DNA of 64,000 nucleotides from Anaerolineaceae bacterium. GTDB taxonomy: Bacteria > Chloroflexota > Anaerolineae > Anaerolineales > Anaerolineaceae. The stretch lies in assembly GCA_002702705.1 (NCBI GenBank), contig PABH01000056.1, forward strand, positions 1-64,000, given 5' to 3'. Position numbers and translations under genes: made by a program. Positions 8,907 to 18,541 of this stretch are shown here, piece after piece (position 1 is the stretch's first letter; each line of letters begins with the position of its first letter). The notes beneath the pieces are model-generated. The model searched no databases, was not told the DNA's origin, and saw nothing but the letters and a program-made list of their open reading frames with translations.

Positions 8907-11903
8907 TTAAAACCCTTCCAACTGGGTAAAATCTACCACGCCATTTGCCAGCGCTGCGATCCGCTGCAGCATACCCAGACGGTTGGCCTTAACAGCCGGG
9001 TCTTCCGCCATCACCAGTACCTCATCAAAAAACTGATTGATAACCGGCATCAACGGCATAAATACCTGGAAAAAATCGGTCACAGAACCAGCACGGCGCT
9101 CAACGGTCATGACTGATGTAACCCCGGCATACAATTCGCGTTCCGCATCTTCTTCCAGCAAGGAAGGATCAATCGCAAATTCTTGGGTTAAATCGCGGGT
9201 TATCCGTACACAACGAGAGTATGTTGGCAAAATCAAATCCCAATCACTGCGTTCCACCCATTTGGTTAATGTTTCTACCGCCGAGGAAGCCGAAGCCGGG
9301 TTATAACCCTGTTCATTAATCACTGCGGCTACCACATCATGTTTGTAACCCTGCTCCAAGAGCCAGTTTTGTAAACGACCACTGATAAACTCAATACAGG
9401 CATCTTGTTTTTCCTGTGACATTTCAATCGGCAAAAAGCTGGCTGCCAGCTTTAATCCTTCTCGTAAGTCAAATTCCAAATTCCAGGCCACCAGGATTTG
9501 CACCAAGCCCAATGCAGCGCGGCGCTGTGCGAAGGGATCTTTGGTTCCGGTGGGAGCCAAACCAGCCGCAAACAAACCGCTCAGGGTATCCAACCGGTCT
9601 GCCAGACCAACCAACAAACCCGCTTTGGTAGAAGGCATTTGATCACCGGAAAAACGCGGCAAATAATGTTCATATATAGCTTTCCCAACAGCTTCCGGCT
9701 CTCCGGAATGGTTGGCATAAAAACGTCCCATCACACCCTGCAGTGAGGTCATCTCAACTACCATGTGGGTCATCAAGTCCGCTTTACACAAACTGGCTGC
9801 CCGGCGAGAGAAGCGGGCTTCAGCTTCATCAAGTCCTGACCCTTCCAATAAGGCATTCACAATCTTCTCAATCCGTTCGGTCTTATCCAACATGGATCCC
9901 AGTTTTACCTGGAAAGTTAAGGTGGATAAGGAAGGCCGGATCTCCGCCAGACTGGTCTTTAAGTCTTCTCGAATAAAGAAAGCCGCATCCGCAAACCGCG
10001 CACGCACAACCTGCTCATTTCCATCCGCCACATTCTCCAGATAACGATCATCACCATTCCGTACGCCCACAAAATACGGCATTAACTTGCCATTCAAATC
10101 GAAGACAGGGAAATAACGCTGGTGTTTTTTCATTACCGAAATCAGTACTTCTGACGGCAAATTGAGATATTCACTTTCAAAAGTGCCTGTAAAAGCGGTT
10201 GGCGCTTCTACCAGAAGAGTTACTTCATCTAATAAGTCCTCATCGAAACGACTGACATCAGCGCCCACCTTCTGCATGACGGCCTTTACCTGATCTCGAA
10301 TGGTGTCCTTCCGTTCATCAACATCCAAAATGATGCCCTGCCGCTGCATAAAGGAAAAATAATCTGCTGCCGATTTAATTTCAGCTTGCTCCGGTTCGAC
10401 AAAACGCAATCCGCGGGTAATTTTTTGGGAATGAATGCCCGCATATTCAAAAGGTACCAATTCATTACCAAACAAAGCCAACAGCCAGCGAATCGGGCGA
10501 GAAAAACTAACGCCGCTTTCGTTCCAGCGCATAGATTTGTCAAAACGTAAGGCGGCTATTTCTTGCGCCAGTGCATTTGCCAAAACATTAATAGTCGGCT
10601 GACCTTCTTCATGCACTTCAACGGTGACGTAAGAACCGCCATCTACTTCCTTCACTTGTAAATCTTCAACATCGACACCTTTCCCACGGGCAAAACCAAT
10701 GGCAGCTTTGGTGGGGTTTCCATCCGCATCAAAAGCGCGGTTGGCTGGAGGGCCTTTCACTACTTGCAGTAAATCTTTCTGCCGCTCCGCTAAATCCGCA
10801 ACAGAAACTAAAAGGCGTCGTGGAGTGCCATACACTTTTAAGTCACCATGATCCAACCGCAATTCTTCAAACAAGTTGGTGAATCGTTCTTCCAATTGTT
10901 TTAATACCGAATTGAGATCATTTACCGGTAGTTCTTCAACCCCGATTTCAAACAAAAAATCAGAGGGGGATTGGATCACTGGCAGGGTATCTTCCGACAC
11001 AGAGACAATTGTTTCCGAACTGGCTTCTTTTAACCAGGGATATTCCATCGTTTTACGCTGTTCATAATAGGCTTCCGCTACTCGGCGTGAAAGTTCGCGC
11101 ATCCGGGAGAACAAAGCCTGGCGCTCGGTGACACCCACCGCCCCTCTCGTATCCAAAATATTAAAGGTATGTGAACATTTTAAAACGTAATCATGGGCTG
11201 GTAATACCAATCCCAGGTTTAAAGCTGCTTCCGCTTCCGCCTCATACAAATCATACATCTCACGCAGGCGGTCCACATTGGCAACTTCAAAATAATATTG
11301 GCTGTGTTCCTGTTCGGCTATCAGGTTAACATCGCCGTAGGTACGCGAAGAACTCCAACGGATATCCCGAAAATCGCGCACTTTCTGTAAAGCCATGGCA
11401 ATCCGTTCCAAACCATAGGTAATTTCAACGGAAACCGGATCAGCTGGCATTCCGCCCGCCTGTTGAAAATAGGTGAATTGGGTAATTTCCTGGCCATCAA
11501 GCCAAACTTCCCAACCCAAACCCCAGGCACCCAACGCCGGCGATTCCCAGTTGTCTTCCACAAAACGGATATCATGTTCCGCTGGGTTGATGCCAATCGC
11601 TTCCAAGGATTTTAAATAAATCTCCTGCGGATTCCCCGGATCGGGTTTTAAGATGACTTGAAATTGATAATGCTGTTGTAAACGATTGGGATTTTCTCCA
11701 TAACGGCCATCATCGGGGCGTACGGACGGTTCCACATAGGCGACATTCCAGGGTTCGGGGCCCAACACCCGTAAAGAAGTGGCTGGGTTCATGGTACCCG
11801 CCCCAACCTGGGTGTAATAAGGCTGCCAAATCAAACAACCTTGTTCATTCCAATACTGCTGTAATTTAAGAATAATTGATTGAAAGTCTAACGGTTGGCT
11901 CAT
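8907..11903 (-). CDS. glyQS: glycyl-tRNA synthetase, alpha and beta subunits fused
   Basis: A 998-residue single-chain form of the heterotetrameric bacterial glycyl-tRNA synthetase, charging tRNA-Gly with glycine. Residues 1-about 300 are the GlyQ alpha catalytic part ([49 protein letters not shown]). A short linker near 300-315 leads to the GlyS beta part, starting [12 protein letters not shown] and including the KHQRYFPV segment and the C-terminal anticodon-binding region. In most bacteria these are two genes; the fusion is known in chlamydiae, some Chloroflexota and others. It is monocistronic as far as visible: its own promoter lies at 11995-12023 and the next gene, dnaG, starts 178 bp downstream. 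The start has a clear GGAGG. Confidence 0.96.
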   Translation of the reverse strand: MSQPLDFQSIILKLQQYWNEQGCLIWQPYYTQVGAGTMNPATSLRVLGPEPWNVAYVEPSVRPDDGRYGENPNRLQQHYQFQVILKPDPGNPQEIYLKSLEAIGINPAEHDIRFVEDNWESPALGAWGLGWEVWLDGQEITQFTYFQQAGGMPADPVSVEITYGLERIAMALQKVRDFRDIRWSSSRTYGDVNLIAEQEHSQYYFEVANVDRLREMYDLYEAEAEAALNLGLVLPAHDYVLKCSHTFNILDTRGAVGVTERQALFSRMRELSRRVAEAYYEQRKTMEYPWLKEASSETIVSVSEDTLPVIQSPSDFLFEIGVEELPVNDLNSVLKQLEERFTNLFEELRLDHGDLKVYGTPRRLLVSVADLAERQKDLLQVVKGPPANRAFDADGNPTKAAIGFARGKGVDVEDLQVKEVDGGSYVTVEVHEEGQPTINVLANALAQEIAALRFDKSMRWNESGVSFSRPIRWLLALFGNELVPFEYAGIHSQKITRGLRFVEPEQAEIKSAADYFSFMQRQGIILDVDERKDTIRDQVKAVMQKVGADVSRFDEDLLDEVTLLVEAPTAFTGTFESEYLNLPSEVLISVMKKHQRYFPVFDLNGKLMPYFVGVRNGDDRYLENVADGNEQVVRARFADAAFFIREDLKTSLAEIRPSLSTLTFQVKLGSMLDKTERIEKIVNALLEGSGLDEAEARFSRRAASLCKADLMTHMVVEMTSLQGVMGRFYANHSGEPEAVGKAIYEHYLPRFSGDQMPSTKAGLLVGLADRLDTLSGLFAAGLAPTGTKDPFAQRRAALGLVQILVAWNLEFDLREGLKLAASFLPIEMSQEKQDACIEFISGRLQNWLLEQGYKHDVVAAVINEQGYNPASASSAVETLTKWVERSDWDLILPTYSRCVRITRDLTQEFAIDPSLLEEDAERELYAGVTSVMTVERRAGSVTDFFQVFMPLMPVINQFFDEVLVMAEDPAVKANRLGMLQRIAALANGVVDFTQLEGF

Positions 11904-11994
11904 TTTTCCTCCAAAACCTGAATGTTCCTATACCGGAATAAAATAATTTATTAAATGAAATAATTACAATAAAATGCGGCGTTTTGTAAAAGCA

Positions 11995-12023
11995 ATTATA
12001 CCAATCATTTTTCAATCGTTGAA
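11995..12023 (-). promoter_or_regulatory. sigma-70 promoter of glyQS
   Basis: On the minus strand TTCAAC (12018-12023) is followed after exactly 17 bp by a perfect TATAAT (11995-12000). Transcription would start near 11988, leaving an ~85-nt AT-rich leader before the ATG at 11903. No T-box motif is visible in that leader. Confidence 0.6.
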
Positions 12024-12054
12024 AAAAACAACAGCCTTAGAAGTATTTCTTACA

Positions 12055-12430
12055 AAAAGAGGCTCGCCCCTCCCGTTGGTGAATTTTACGTTAACGATGT
12101 GAATAGTCAGCCCAACGGGAGGCGGATTTAACAGGAAGCTGAGCAGGAATAAATATGAGCATTGGAAGTGCAACTAAGCCTCCGGGAGGGCGGATTTTTA
12201 CCGAGGTGTTTTGAAATTTACCTCCCGGAGGGGTTACTTTCTTCCAAAAAGGGGCTCGCCCCCTCCCGTTGGTGAAATTTGCGTTAACGATGTGAAATAC
12301 AGACCCAACGGGAGGCGGATTTAACAAGAGTCTGAGTAGGAATAAAAAATGAGTATGGGAAGTACAACTAAGCCTCCGGGAGGGCGGTTTTTTACCGAGG
12401 TGTTCTGAAGTTCACCTCCCAGAGGGGTCA
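12055..12430. repeat. two tandem ~190-bp copies of a palindrome-rich element
   Basis: Copy 1 begins near 12055 and copy 2 near 12247, 192 bp apart and nearly identical over about 180 bp. Each copy contains two inverted repeats: CCTCCCGTTGG pairing with CCAACGGGAGG about 40 bp further on, and CCTCCGGGAGG pairing with CCTCCCGGAGG. Transcripts from either strand would fold into paired hairpins. There is no open frame of note and no transposase. A weaker relative, with CCCTCCGGGA and CCGGAGG arms, may exist near 18690-18750. It is probably a non-autonomous, genome-dispersed element. Confidence 0.75.
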
Positions 12431-12658
12431 ATAGAGACATCCCACTTGCGGGCGTTCCTCAACCTCGGGATTTAATCAAAGGATCAGCCTCATTTTCAGC
12501 ACTTCCCTGCTTGAAGAGATCAATCTTTGCAAGGATTATTGCCCAAGGTTTGCTCTTAAGTAGACATAGTCGATCTTTTGGCAAGACAACTCTTTGACGA
12601 GATGAACCCAATTGGAAAACACCCTGAAACGTCAATTAACAAACCAAAAGCCGACTTT
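12431..12658. other. non-coding stretch between two repeat families
   Basis: About 230 bp between the 190-bp repeats and the 143-bp repeats. I find no convincing gene, promoter or structured RNA here. Short plus-strand reading frames that begin here run on into the repeats and look like chance frames. Confidence 0.4.
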
Positions 12659-13087
12659 TAACTATACTGCTGAGATTGACATCTACAAAAGGACATTGAT
12701 TTTAAACCGTTTTTGTTGGGCACGCGGCAAGCCATCTTTCGTGAAAGTTTCGCTCATATGTAATAAAAGGTTACGACTAACAAATGCTTGCCCAACCTAC
12801 TTAAATATACCCCTGTGATTGGCATCTATCTAAGGATATTGATTTTAAACCGTTTTTGTTGGGCACGCGGCAAGCCATCTTTTGTGAAAGTTTCGCTAAT
12901 ATGTAATAAAAGATTACGACTAACAAATGCTTGCCCAACCTACTTAAATATACCCCTGTGATTGACATCTTCAAAAGAACATTGATTTTAAACCTTTTTT
13001 GTTGGGCACGTGGTTATCATATCGCTGTGGAATTGATCTTCAGCTTGCAAATAATCGATCTGACATACCGGCCTTGCCCAACCTACG
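12659..13087. repeat. three tandem 143-bp units carrying an 82-bp GTTGGGCA element
   Basis: Three units with a period of exactly 143 bp. Each holds GTTGGGCA and TGCCCAAC arms that start 74 bp apart: 12715-12796, 12858-12939 and 13001-13082. The first two units are nearly identical throughout. The third keeps the arms, their spacing and the left flank (ATTGATTTTAAACC) but has a different interior sequence. A diverged single copy lies at 17021-17098. The conserved ends with a variable interior suggest a mobile, non-autonomous palindromic element. Short frames across the units are chance. Confidence 0.8.
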
Positions 13088-13147
13088 TCTGCTACGTCTG
13101 CTCGTACTCCGAAGAGTATCCACTTTTCACTTTTCGTTATAAACTTT

Positions 13148-13921
13148 TCACTTCCCCGAATATCCCTGATTAACATCCTTAATAAAATGCTGGGTTTTTA
13201 TATCCCGTTCTAACAAAAAAGTGAGATACCAATTCATGATGGATTCAACTTCTTCCTTAACATAGTCATCCGGTTCGGCGGCCAGTGCCTGCTGGTACGT
13301 ACTGCGCTGAAAATGGCGTAAATACTTCAAGGCCTGTAACCCGATCCGGCGGGCATCTTCTCCCTTATGGCCGCATTTTGGACAAATCACGCCACCTTGC
13401 ATGGCCGAAAAGTATTGGTTTTGGGCTTGAATTTCATCACCGCAAAACACACAGTTAAACAACTGGGGGCGGTAGCCCATTAAATCCAATAGACGAATTT
13501 CATAATAATGAATCACCACAAATAAATTTTCACCTGCATCCAACCGTTCCAGGGTTTCCACCAACAAACGATAGGCCGGGAAATTTGGACCATCCTCATA
13601 GGTAAAACGATCCAACAACTCCACAATATATGCCGCATAGGCTGTTTTTTGCAAATCTTCGCGAATGGACATAAAAGCCTGAAGGGTATCCGCCTGCGTT
13701 ACAATCCACCAATCACGCCCCTGGGCTAATAATAAAGCCGAGCGCATAAAGGGTTCCAAATGTCCGGCCTTACGCGAGCGGGTTTTCCGCACCCCTTTTG
13801 CCACCACCCGAATTTTACCCAGTTCCTTGGAAAAAACCGTTAATAAACGATCCGCCTCCCCCCACCGGTTATGCCTTAAAATGACCCCATCCACGTGCCT
13901 GCTGCGTTCCCGGGAAGGCAT
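13148..13921 (-). CDS. recO: DNA repair protein RecO
   Basis: A 257-residue recombination mediator that helps load RecA on SSB-coated single strands in the RecF pathway. The N-terminal OB-fold part reads RHVDGVILRHNRWGEADRLLTVFSKELGKIRVVAKGVRK. The central helical domain is followed by a zinc-binding module with two Cys pairs, CVFCGDE and CPKCGHK, spaced by ~24 residues (near 157-190). The length is normal for the family. It is the last gene of the glmU-corC-cdd-recO run, beginning 14 bp after cdd. Downstream lies only repeat DNA. Confidence 0.95.
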   Translation of the reverse strand: MPSRERSRHVDGVILRHNRWGEADRLLTVFSKELGKIRVVAKGVRKTRSRKAGHLEPFMRSALLLAQGRDWWIVTQADTLQAFMSIREDLQKTAYAAYIVELLDRFTYEDGPNFPAYRLLVETLERLDAGENLFVVIHYYEIRLLDLMGYRPQLFNCVFCGDEIQAQNQYFSAMQGGVICPKCGHKGEDARRIGLQALKYLRHFQRSTYQQALAAEPDDYVKEEVESIMNWYLTFLLERDIKTQHFIKDVNQGYSGK

Positions 13922-13935
13922 CTGCTATTCCTCTA

Positions 13936-14346
13936 TTAACTCTTTGGCAAATCTTTGGGCGTAAATGCACCCGGCAGCAGCTCAGCCACTGTTTTTTCCT
14001 GGTGAATGGTGCCATGATGGTCTGCGATAATTACCAGGGTATCCAATCCATATTCTGCCAACACCTGGCGGCAAGAACCACAAGGGGTACCCGCATTTTC
14101 AGTTACTACTGCAACCGCTTCAAAATCTAATTCACCCTGCGATACTGCATTAAACACAGCCACCCGTTCGGCACACATGGTTAAAGGAAAAACTGCGTTT
14201 TCAACATTGGCACCGTCATATACCTTACCCGAACTTGTTAAAATTGCTGCACCCACCGCATATTTTGAGTAAGGGGAATAGGACCAATTCCGCACATGAA
14301 TGGCTGCTTCCACCAATTGTTTTTTTATTTCTGAATCAATGATCAT
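13936..14346 (-). CDS. cdd: cytidine deaminase
   Basis: A 136-residue zinc enzyme converting cytidine/deoxycytidine to uridine forms in pyrimidine salvage. The active-site signature is intact: NAVFPLTMCAERVAVFNA, with the catalytic CAE, and later PCGSCRQVLAEY, which supplies two further zinc cysteines. I use the ATG at 14346, not an earlier one at 14370. It follows the stop of the upstream gene by one base, has AGAGGAAT just before it, and gives the family's usual length. The arrangement implies translational coupling with the CorC-like gene. Confidence 0.96.
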   Translation of the reverse strand: MIIDSEIKKQLVEAAIHVRNWSYSPYSKYAVGAAILTSSGKVYDGANVENAVFPLTMCAERVAVFNAVSQGELDFEAVAVVTENAGTPCGSCRQVLAEYGLDTLVIIADHHGTIHQEKTVAELLPGAFTPKDLPKS

Positions 14347-14347
14347 T

Positions 14348-15604
14348 TTATTCCTCTTCTTCCGCCTCATACAGCACCCGATTCGCAGTTATTTTTCGGA
14401 TTCTGCGTCCGCTGACAATTTGAACCGTTAACACCCAGCCATCAACCTTAATTTGTTCCCCCCCCACGGGTACCCGCCCAATTTGTCCATAAATATAACC
14501 ACCCAAAGTGTCCGAGACATCATCGGTCAAATCAACCCCCAAGATATCATAAACATCATCCAGGTCAATACGCCCGGAAAAGAGGTATTCATCGTCAGAA
14601 ATCTTCTGAAATTCCAACTCTTCACCCTGGTCGTACTCATCACGAATTTCACCGACAATTTCTTCGACAATATCTTCCAGTGTCACCAAACCCGCTGTAC
14701 CGCCATATTCATCCACAACAATCACCAAATGCACACCACGGGCCTGCATTTCGCGTAATAATTCATCCACATTTTTTGATTCCGGAATAAAAAATGCTTT
14801 TCTTAATAAGGGACGAATGCCCTGGATATTATCGCGTTCCGGATCAACCGATAACAAATCTTTGGCATATAACAAACCAATGATGTCATCAATTGTTTCT
14901 TCATAAACCGGAATACGGGAATGGCCGGATTTGTTAAATACACCAATCGCTTCTTCAATACTGCTGGTTACTTCTAGAGCAGTCAAATCAATACGCGGCA
15001 CCATAATTTCACGGCTGAGGGTTTCTCCAAATTGAAATATGGAGTAAATCATTTCGCGTTCGCCTTTTTCCAGGCTGCCCTGCGCCTGACCGGAAGTAAC
15101 CCAGCTTTTTAATTCTTCCTCAGTGACCGGACCCAAACGCTGCTGCAAAACCTCCGGCGAGCCTAATAATCCCATCAAAATAGCCGCTAAGGGAGCCACA
15201 ATAACCGAAAGTACATTCCCCACCGGGGTAAGGCGCACAGCCCAACGTTCCGGGGCTTTCAGTACAATACCTTCCAGCCCAAACTCCAGCAGCATGATCA
15301 GCAGTGCCGAAATTACGATGATCAAAAAAACAAAACCGAGATTAAGTTGGGGAATGGAAACCAAAACCACCCAACCGATAATCGCACTCAGGATGAAATG
15401 AATCAGAATCATGGTGATTCTTAATACCACCCGCAGTCGCTTTTTTTCCAACAAAAGCAGGGTTTTTTCCACACCCCTTGCATTAGAGACACCCAAACCA
15501 ACCAACTGCATTGGGCGCGTATTTAATAAACTAGCTCGTAATACGGAAAACAATAAATCGAATACAATTGTTAATGCTAAGATCAGCCAATGAAGATCGT
15601 TCAC
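14348..15604 (-). CDS. membrane CBS-domain protein (CorC/HlyC, DUF21 family)
   Basis: A 418-residue protein of the CNNM/CorC-related family, associated with magnesium/cobalt export or homeostasis. The N-terminal DUF21-type membrane domain has several helices within residues 1-150. Two CBS motifs follow (about 200-315: MVPRIDLTALEV...SGHSRIPVYEETIDDIIGLLYAKDLL; VDEYGGTAGLVTLEDIVEEI), then a C-terminal transporter-associated CorC_HlyC domain (about 335-415: EYLFSGRIDLDDVYDILG). The CBS pair probably senses adenine nucleotides. The old label 'hemolysin' for this family is not supported. It lies 7 bp after glmU and is coupled to cdd. Confidence 0.9.
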   Translation of the reverse strand: MNDLHWLILALTIVFDLLFSVLRASLLNTRPMQLVGLGVSNARGVEKTLLLLEKKRLRVVLRITMILIHFILSAIIGWVVLVSIPQLNLGFVFLIIVISALLIMLLEFGLEGIVLKAPERWAVRLTPVGNVLSVIVAPLAAILMGLLGSPEVLQQRLGPVTEEELKSWVTSGQAQGSLEKGEREMIYSIFQFGETLSREIMVPRIDLTALEVTSSIEEAIGVFNKSGHSRIPVYEETIDDIIGLLYAKDLLSVDPERDNIQGIRPLLRKAFFIPESKNVDELLREMQARGVHLVIVVDEYGGTAGLVTLEDIVEEIVGEIRDEYDQGEELEFQKISDDEYLFSGRIDLDDVYDILGVDLTDDVSDTLGGYIYGQIGRVPVGGEQIKVDGWVLTVQIVSGRRIRKITANRVLYEAEEEE

Positions 15605-15611
15605 CTTGGTT

Positions 15612-16949
15612 TTACTTTCTCAATTCTTTGGCGGGAACGCCAATCACAATTTTTCCTTCAGGTACATCTTTGGTTACTACAGCACCAGCCCCGGTTTTCG
15701 CCCCTGCCCCAATGGTCACAGGTGCAACCAGCATGGTATCGCTGCCAATAAAAACATCATCACCAATCACGGTAGGATGTTTTTTCTCACCATCATAATT
15801 ACAGGTGATTGTCCCTGCACCAATATTAACATCTTTTCCAATGGTTGCATTACCAATGTATGAGAAATGCCCCATTTTTGTCCCTTCTCCCAAATAGGAA
15901 TCCTTTACTTCGCCAAAATTGCCCATGTGCACATGGTTTGCAAGATGAGCACCTTTGCGTAAACGCGCAAAGGGACCCATGTCTACATCATCTTCAAGGT
16001 GTGCTTTTTCCAATACGGAAGCCAATACCCGGCACCGATCTCCAATTTTTGTATCCGTGATGATTGTATTGGGGCCGATGGTACAGTTTTCACCAATAAT
16101 TGTCGAACCATATAAAAATGTATTGGGTTGAATGACCGTATCCATACCAATCGAAACCCCAGCTTCAATATAGGTGCTGGCGGGATCAATCATTGTGACG
16201 CCGGATAACATCAATCGATCCAAGATTCGGCGGCGCATGACTGTTTCCGCTTCCGCCAAATGAATGCGGGTATTGATCCCCATCGTTTCCATCTCATCAT
16301 CAGCCGTCACAACTGCCACATTTCGTCCTTCAGAAACAGCAATTTCCACCACATCCGTTAGATAATATTCTCCTTTTGGAGATAAGGGGACATTTTCCAA
16401 AGCATTCCACAGCCAATCCGCTTCAAAACAATACACACTGGCGTTTACTTCCTTAATCAAACGCTGCTCCGGCGTAGCCTGTGCTTCTTCCACAATCGCT
16501 GTTACCTTACCCGCTTCATTTCGAATAATCCGTCCAAAACCACGTGCATCCTGTGCCACCACAGTTAACATGGTCAGCGGGCCATCATTGGATCGTTGGG
16601 TATCCACAATCTTCTGGATTGTTTCCTGGCGGAATAAGGGCATATCACCAAACATTACCAAAATGAGGCCTGTTTCGTTTTTAAGATTTGGTTTGGCGGC
16701 CTGCACCGCATGACCTGTACCAAGCTGCTCGGATTGTAAAGCGTACTCCACTCGATCTCCGAGGTAATTCTGCACTTCTTCCGCAGAGTGACCTACAACC
16801 ACAACGGTTTTTTTGGCTCCCACATCAAACGCATTTTCCACAGCATAAGTTACCAAAGGTTTGCCGCAAATTGGATGCATCACTTTTGACAAAACCGAAT
16901 TCATGCGAGTCCCTTTACCGGCCGCTAAAATGATGGATGATAATTGCAT
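15612..16949 (-). CDS. glmU: bifunctional GlcNAc-1-P uridyltransferase / GlcN-1-P acetyltransferase
   Basis: A 445-residue two-domain enzyme making UDP-N-acetylglucosamine for peptidoglycan and other envelope polymers. The N-terminal nucleotidyltransferase has LAAGKGTRMNSVLSKVMHPI (residues about 8-27), with the G-x-G-T-R-M signature and metal-binding residues in MFGDMPL. The C-terminal left-handed beta-helix (about 245-440) has hexapeptide repeats, including GEVKDSYLGEGTKMGHFSYI and GAGTITCNYDGEKKH, which carry the acetyltransferase residues. The length is normal. It is first in a co-oriented run with the CorC-like gene, cdd and recO. A promoter lies at 16988-17016. Confidence 0.97.
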   Translation of the reverse strand: MQLSSIILAAGKGTRMNSVLSKVMHPICGKPLVTYAVENAFDVGAKKTVVVVGHSAEEVQNYLGDRVEYALQSEQLGTGHAVQAAKPNLKNETGLILVMFGDMPLFRQETIQKIVDTQRSNDGPLTMLTVVAQDARGFGRIIRNEAGKVTAIVEEAQATPEQRLIKEVNASVYCFEADWLWNALENVPLSPKGEYYLTDVVEIAVSEGRNVAVVTADDEMETMGINTRIHLAEAETVMRRRILDRLMLSGVTMIDPASTYIEAGVSIGMDTVIQPNTFLYGSTIIGENCTIGPNTIITDTKIGDRCRVLASVLEKAHLEDDVDMGPFARLRKGAHLANHVHMGNFGEVKDSYLGEGTKMGHFSYIGNATIGKDVNIGAGTITCNYDGEKKHPTVIGDDVFIGSDTMLVAPVTIGAGAKTGAGAVVTKDVPEGKIVIGVPAKELRK

Positions 16950-16987
16950 TTTCTCTCCTAAATTCCATAATGAAACAGAATAGTATG

Positions 16988-17016
16988 ATTATACCGCTGA
17001 ATTTTTCGCCCTCCAA
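16988..17016 (-). promoter_or_regulatory. putative promoter of the glmU operon
   Basis: On the minus strand TTGGAG (17011-17016), a 17-bp spacer and a perfect TATAAT (16988-16993) lie 39 bp upstream of the glmU ATG, with GGAGAGAAA as ribosome binding site. The -35 lies next to the palindromic repeat at 17021-17098. Confidence 0.55.
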
Positions 17017-17020
17017 ATAG

Positions 17021-17098
17021 GTTGGGCACACGGTATAGGATCTTTTTTCGATCCAGCGCGGTTAACTTCCTGAACTTTACCTTGACCATGCCAAACCC
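17021..17098. repeat. diverged single copy of the GTTGGGCA element
   Basis: Starts with AGGTTGGGCACACGG and ends with TGCCAAACCCAC, matching the arms of the 82-bp elements at 12715-13082 with about 6 bp less between them and a different interior. It sits between the glmU promoter and the tRNA-Gln gene. Confidence 0.5.
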
Positions 17099-17216
17099 AC
17101 TTAAACGAATAAGCTTTGCGCCATTCGGGAAATTACGGCACAAAGCTTACTGTTGTTTGGTATGTGTTTTATTCCAAATCCTTCAAATAAAAAACGCATA
17201 CGCTTCTTTCAAGAGA

Positions 17217-17290
17217 TGGCAGGGGCACACGGATTCGAACCATGATCAACAGTTCCAAAGACTGGTGTGCTGCCATTGCACCATGCCCCT
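17217..17290 (-). tRNA. tRNA-Gln (anticodon UUG)
   Basis: A full cloverleaf on the minus strand. The acceptor stem is AGGGGCA/TGCCCCT, the D stem GTGC/GCAC, and the anticodon loop CTTTGGA with anticodon TTG. The T arm is CATGG-TTCGAAT-CCGTG. The discriminator is G (usual for tRNA-Gln) and CCA is encoded at 17219-17217. The outermost anticodon-stem pair (C-T) is mismatched, and the D loop is short. Confidence 0.93.
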
Positions 17291-17359
17291 GTATACTAAC
17301 CCCGGTATTTTAACACAATACTTCCAATTCCGCCAATATAACAGACATATTCGGAAAGG

Positions 17360-17412
17360 GCTATTTGCAAAGCAGCCTTAAAAAATGATTTGGGGGTTCG
17401 CAAACTAACACT
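17360..17412 (-). repeat. partial copy of the TTTGCAAA...CTAGTTTGCGAA dispersed repeat
   Basis: The minus strand reads TTCAGTGTTAGTTTGCGAAC and then CTGCTTTGCAAATAGCCCT. The first part matches the right end of the element at 43142-43231 almost exactly. The spacing between the arms is shorter here. It lies just beyond the stop codon of the response-regulator gene. Confidence 0.4.
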
Positions 17413-17425
17413 GAATAGAGCCGTT

Positions 17426-18541
17426 TTATTCTTCAGCCGTTGCCTCGCCTGGGGTAAAGCCGAGTTTTTCTGCCTGTTCATAACTAATCATATCGGGATT
17501 GCCCAAATCAAAACCAACCTCTTCATTTGCTTTTTCCCAAAACTGATCTACATCCTGGTTTTGTTTTACTTCTTCCGATTCTAAAATCGATAACAATGTA
17601 TCGAGATTCTCTTCATCCACTTCATCTAACGCTTCAATATCTGAATTATCTTCCGATTCATCAAATAAATTTTGCTCAGCGTCAAATTCCTGGTCTTTTG
17701 TAGGGATTGCGCCCATATTGCCCAAAATAGCCATTAAATCGTCCTGATAAGAAACCAGGCTGTCAATCACCAACGGCAGTCTTAACGCGCCTCGTTTATT
17801 GGCTGTGACGGCAAGCAGTGTGTAATCTTTTAACAACAGCAGTAAAATCTCCTGACCATCAAAACGAAAAACCATCACGGATTGAGCTTTGTTTTTTGAT
17901 GCAAAATTGGCAAATTTTTCTCCGGCAGATAATAAGGGTAATAAGGCAGGCAGCCATTTATCTTCAAAATTTTTGAGTGGAAACACGCCGGTCTGTGCCG
18001 CAATTTGACCATTTTCATCTAACAAATAAACCGCCTGGGCTGCAATTTCACCACGAATTTGAACCAGCGTGTCAGTTAAACTCCCTAACTCTGTTTCTTC
18101 TTCCTTACGGGCAACAATTGGCAGTTCCGGCACCATCTCAGTAGACGCCATTTGTATATCATCCGGTAAATCAATCCCCAGATAAGAGCCAACAGCATCC
18201 ATAAATAGTGGAATTTCAATCGGTTTGCGTAAAAAGAAATTTGCACCCGCTTCCCTTGCTTTTGTTTCTAAATCCAGATCGGTTAATCCGGTGATCATAA
18301 TGATATTAAGGTTTTTTTCTTTTTTTCGAACTTTTCGTAAAAATTCAAGGCCAGAAATACCGGGTAATCGAATATCAGAAATCAAAAGATCCCAAGGTTC
18401 ACGTGCGAACTCTAACATGGCTTCTTCTGCCGAAGGAACCACCTTCACCTTAATCGATTTATCCAACGTATGAATAGCCGTCTTTAATATTCGGGTCAAA
18501 TCGAATGAGTCGTCAACGATTAATATACGTTTTTCGGTCAT
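17426..18541 (-). CDS. response regulator with C-terminal Roadblock/LC7-like domain
   Basis: A 371-residue cytoplasmic protein. Residues 1-122 are an intact receiver: acidic pair in ILIVDDSF, phospho-acceptor Asp in LLISDIRLPG (near 55), Thr in MITGL and Lys in FLRKPIE. There is no DNA-binding domain. Residues about 160-275 (TLVQIRGEIAAQAVYLLDENGQIAAQTG...) resemble Roadblock/LC7 (MglB-type) domains, which act on small GTPases or as scaffolds. The last ~90 residues are very acidic and probably disordered. The output is thus likely protein-protein interaction. No histidine kinase is adjacent; the gene stands alone, with a perfect -10 (TATAAT) at 18576-18581 upstream. Confidence 0.8.
   Translation of the reverse strand: MTEKRILIVDDSFDLTRILKTAIHTLDKSIKVKVVPSAEEAMLEFAREPWDLLISDIRLPGISGLEFLRKVRKKEKNLNIIMITGLTDLDLETKAREAGANFFLRKPIEIPLFMDAVGSYLGIDLPDDIQMASTEMVPELPIVARKEEETELGSLTDTLVQIRGEIAAQAVYLLDENGQIAAQTGVFPLKNFEDKWLPALLPLLSAGEKFANFASKNKAQSVMVFRFDGQEILLLLLKDYTLLAVTANKRGALRLPLVIDSLVSYQDDLMAILGNMGAIPTKDQEFDAEQNLFDESEDNSDIEALDEVDEENLDTLLSILESEEVKQNQDVDQFWEKANEEVGFDLGNPDMISYEQAEKLGFTPGEATAEE

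Noticed and set aside
12659-13087. Possible CRISPR array
   Set aside because: Units are 143 bp and almost wholly conserved between copies 1 and 2, with no short repeat/unique spacer pattern and no cas genes in the window.
12612-13176. Short plus- and minus-strand frames across the 143-bp repeats
   Set aside because: They repeat because the DNA repeats, have no ribosome binding site and diverge where the repeat interior changes.
14347-14370. Longer cytidine deaminase start at 14370
   Set aside because: It would add eight basic residues not typical of the family; the ATG at 14346 has a better ribosome binding site directly after the upstream stop.
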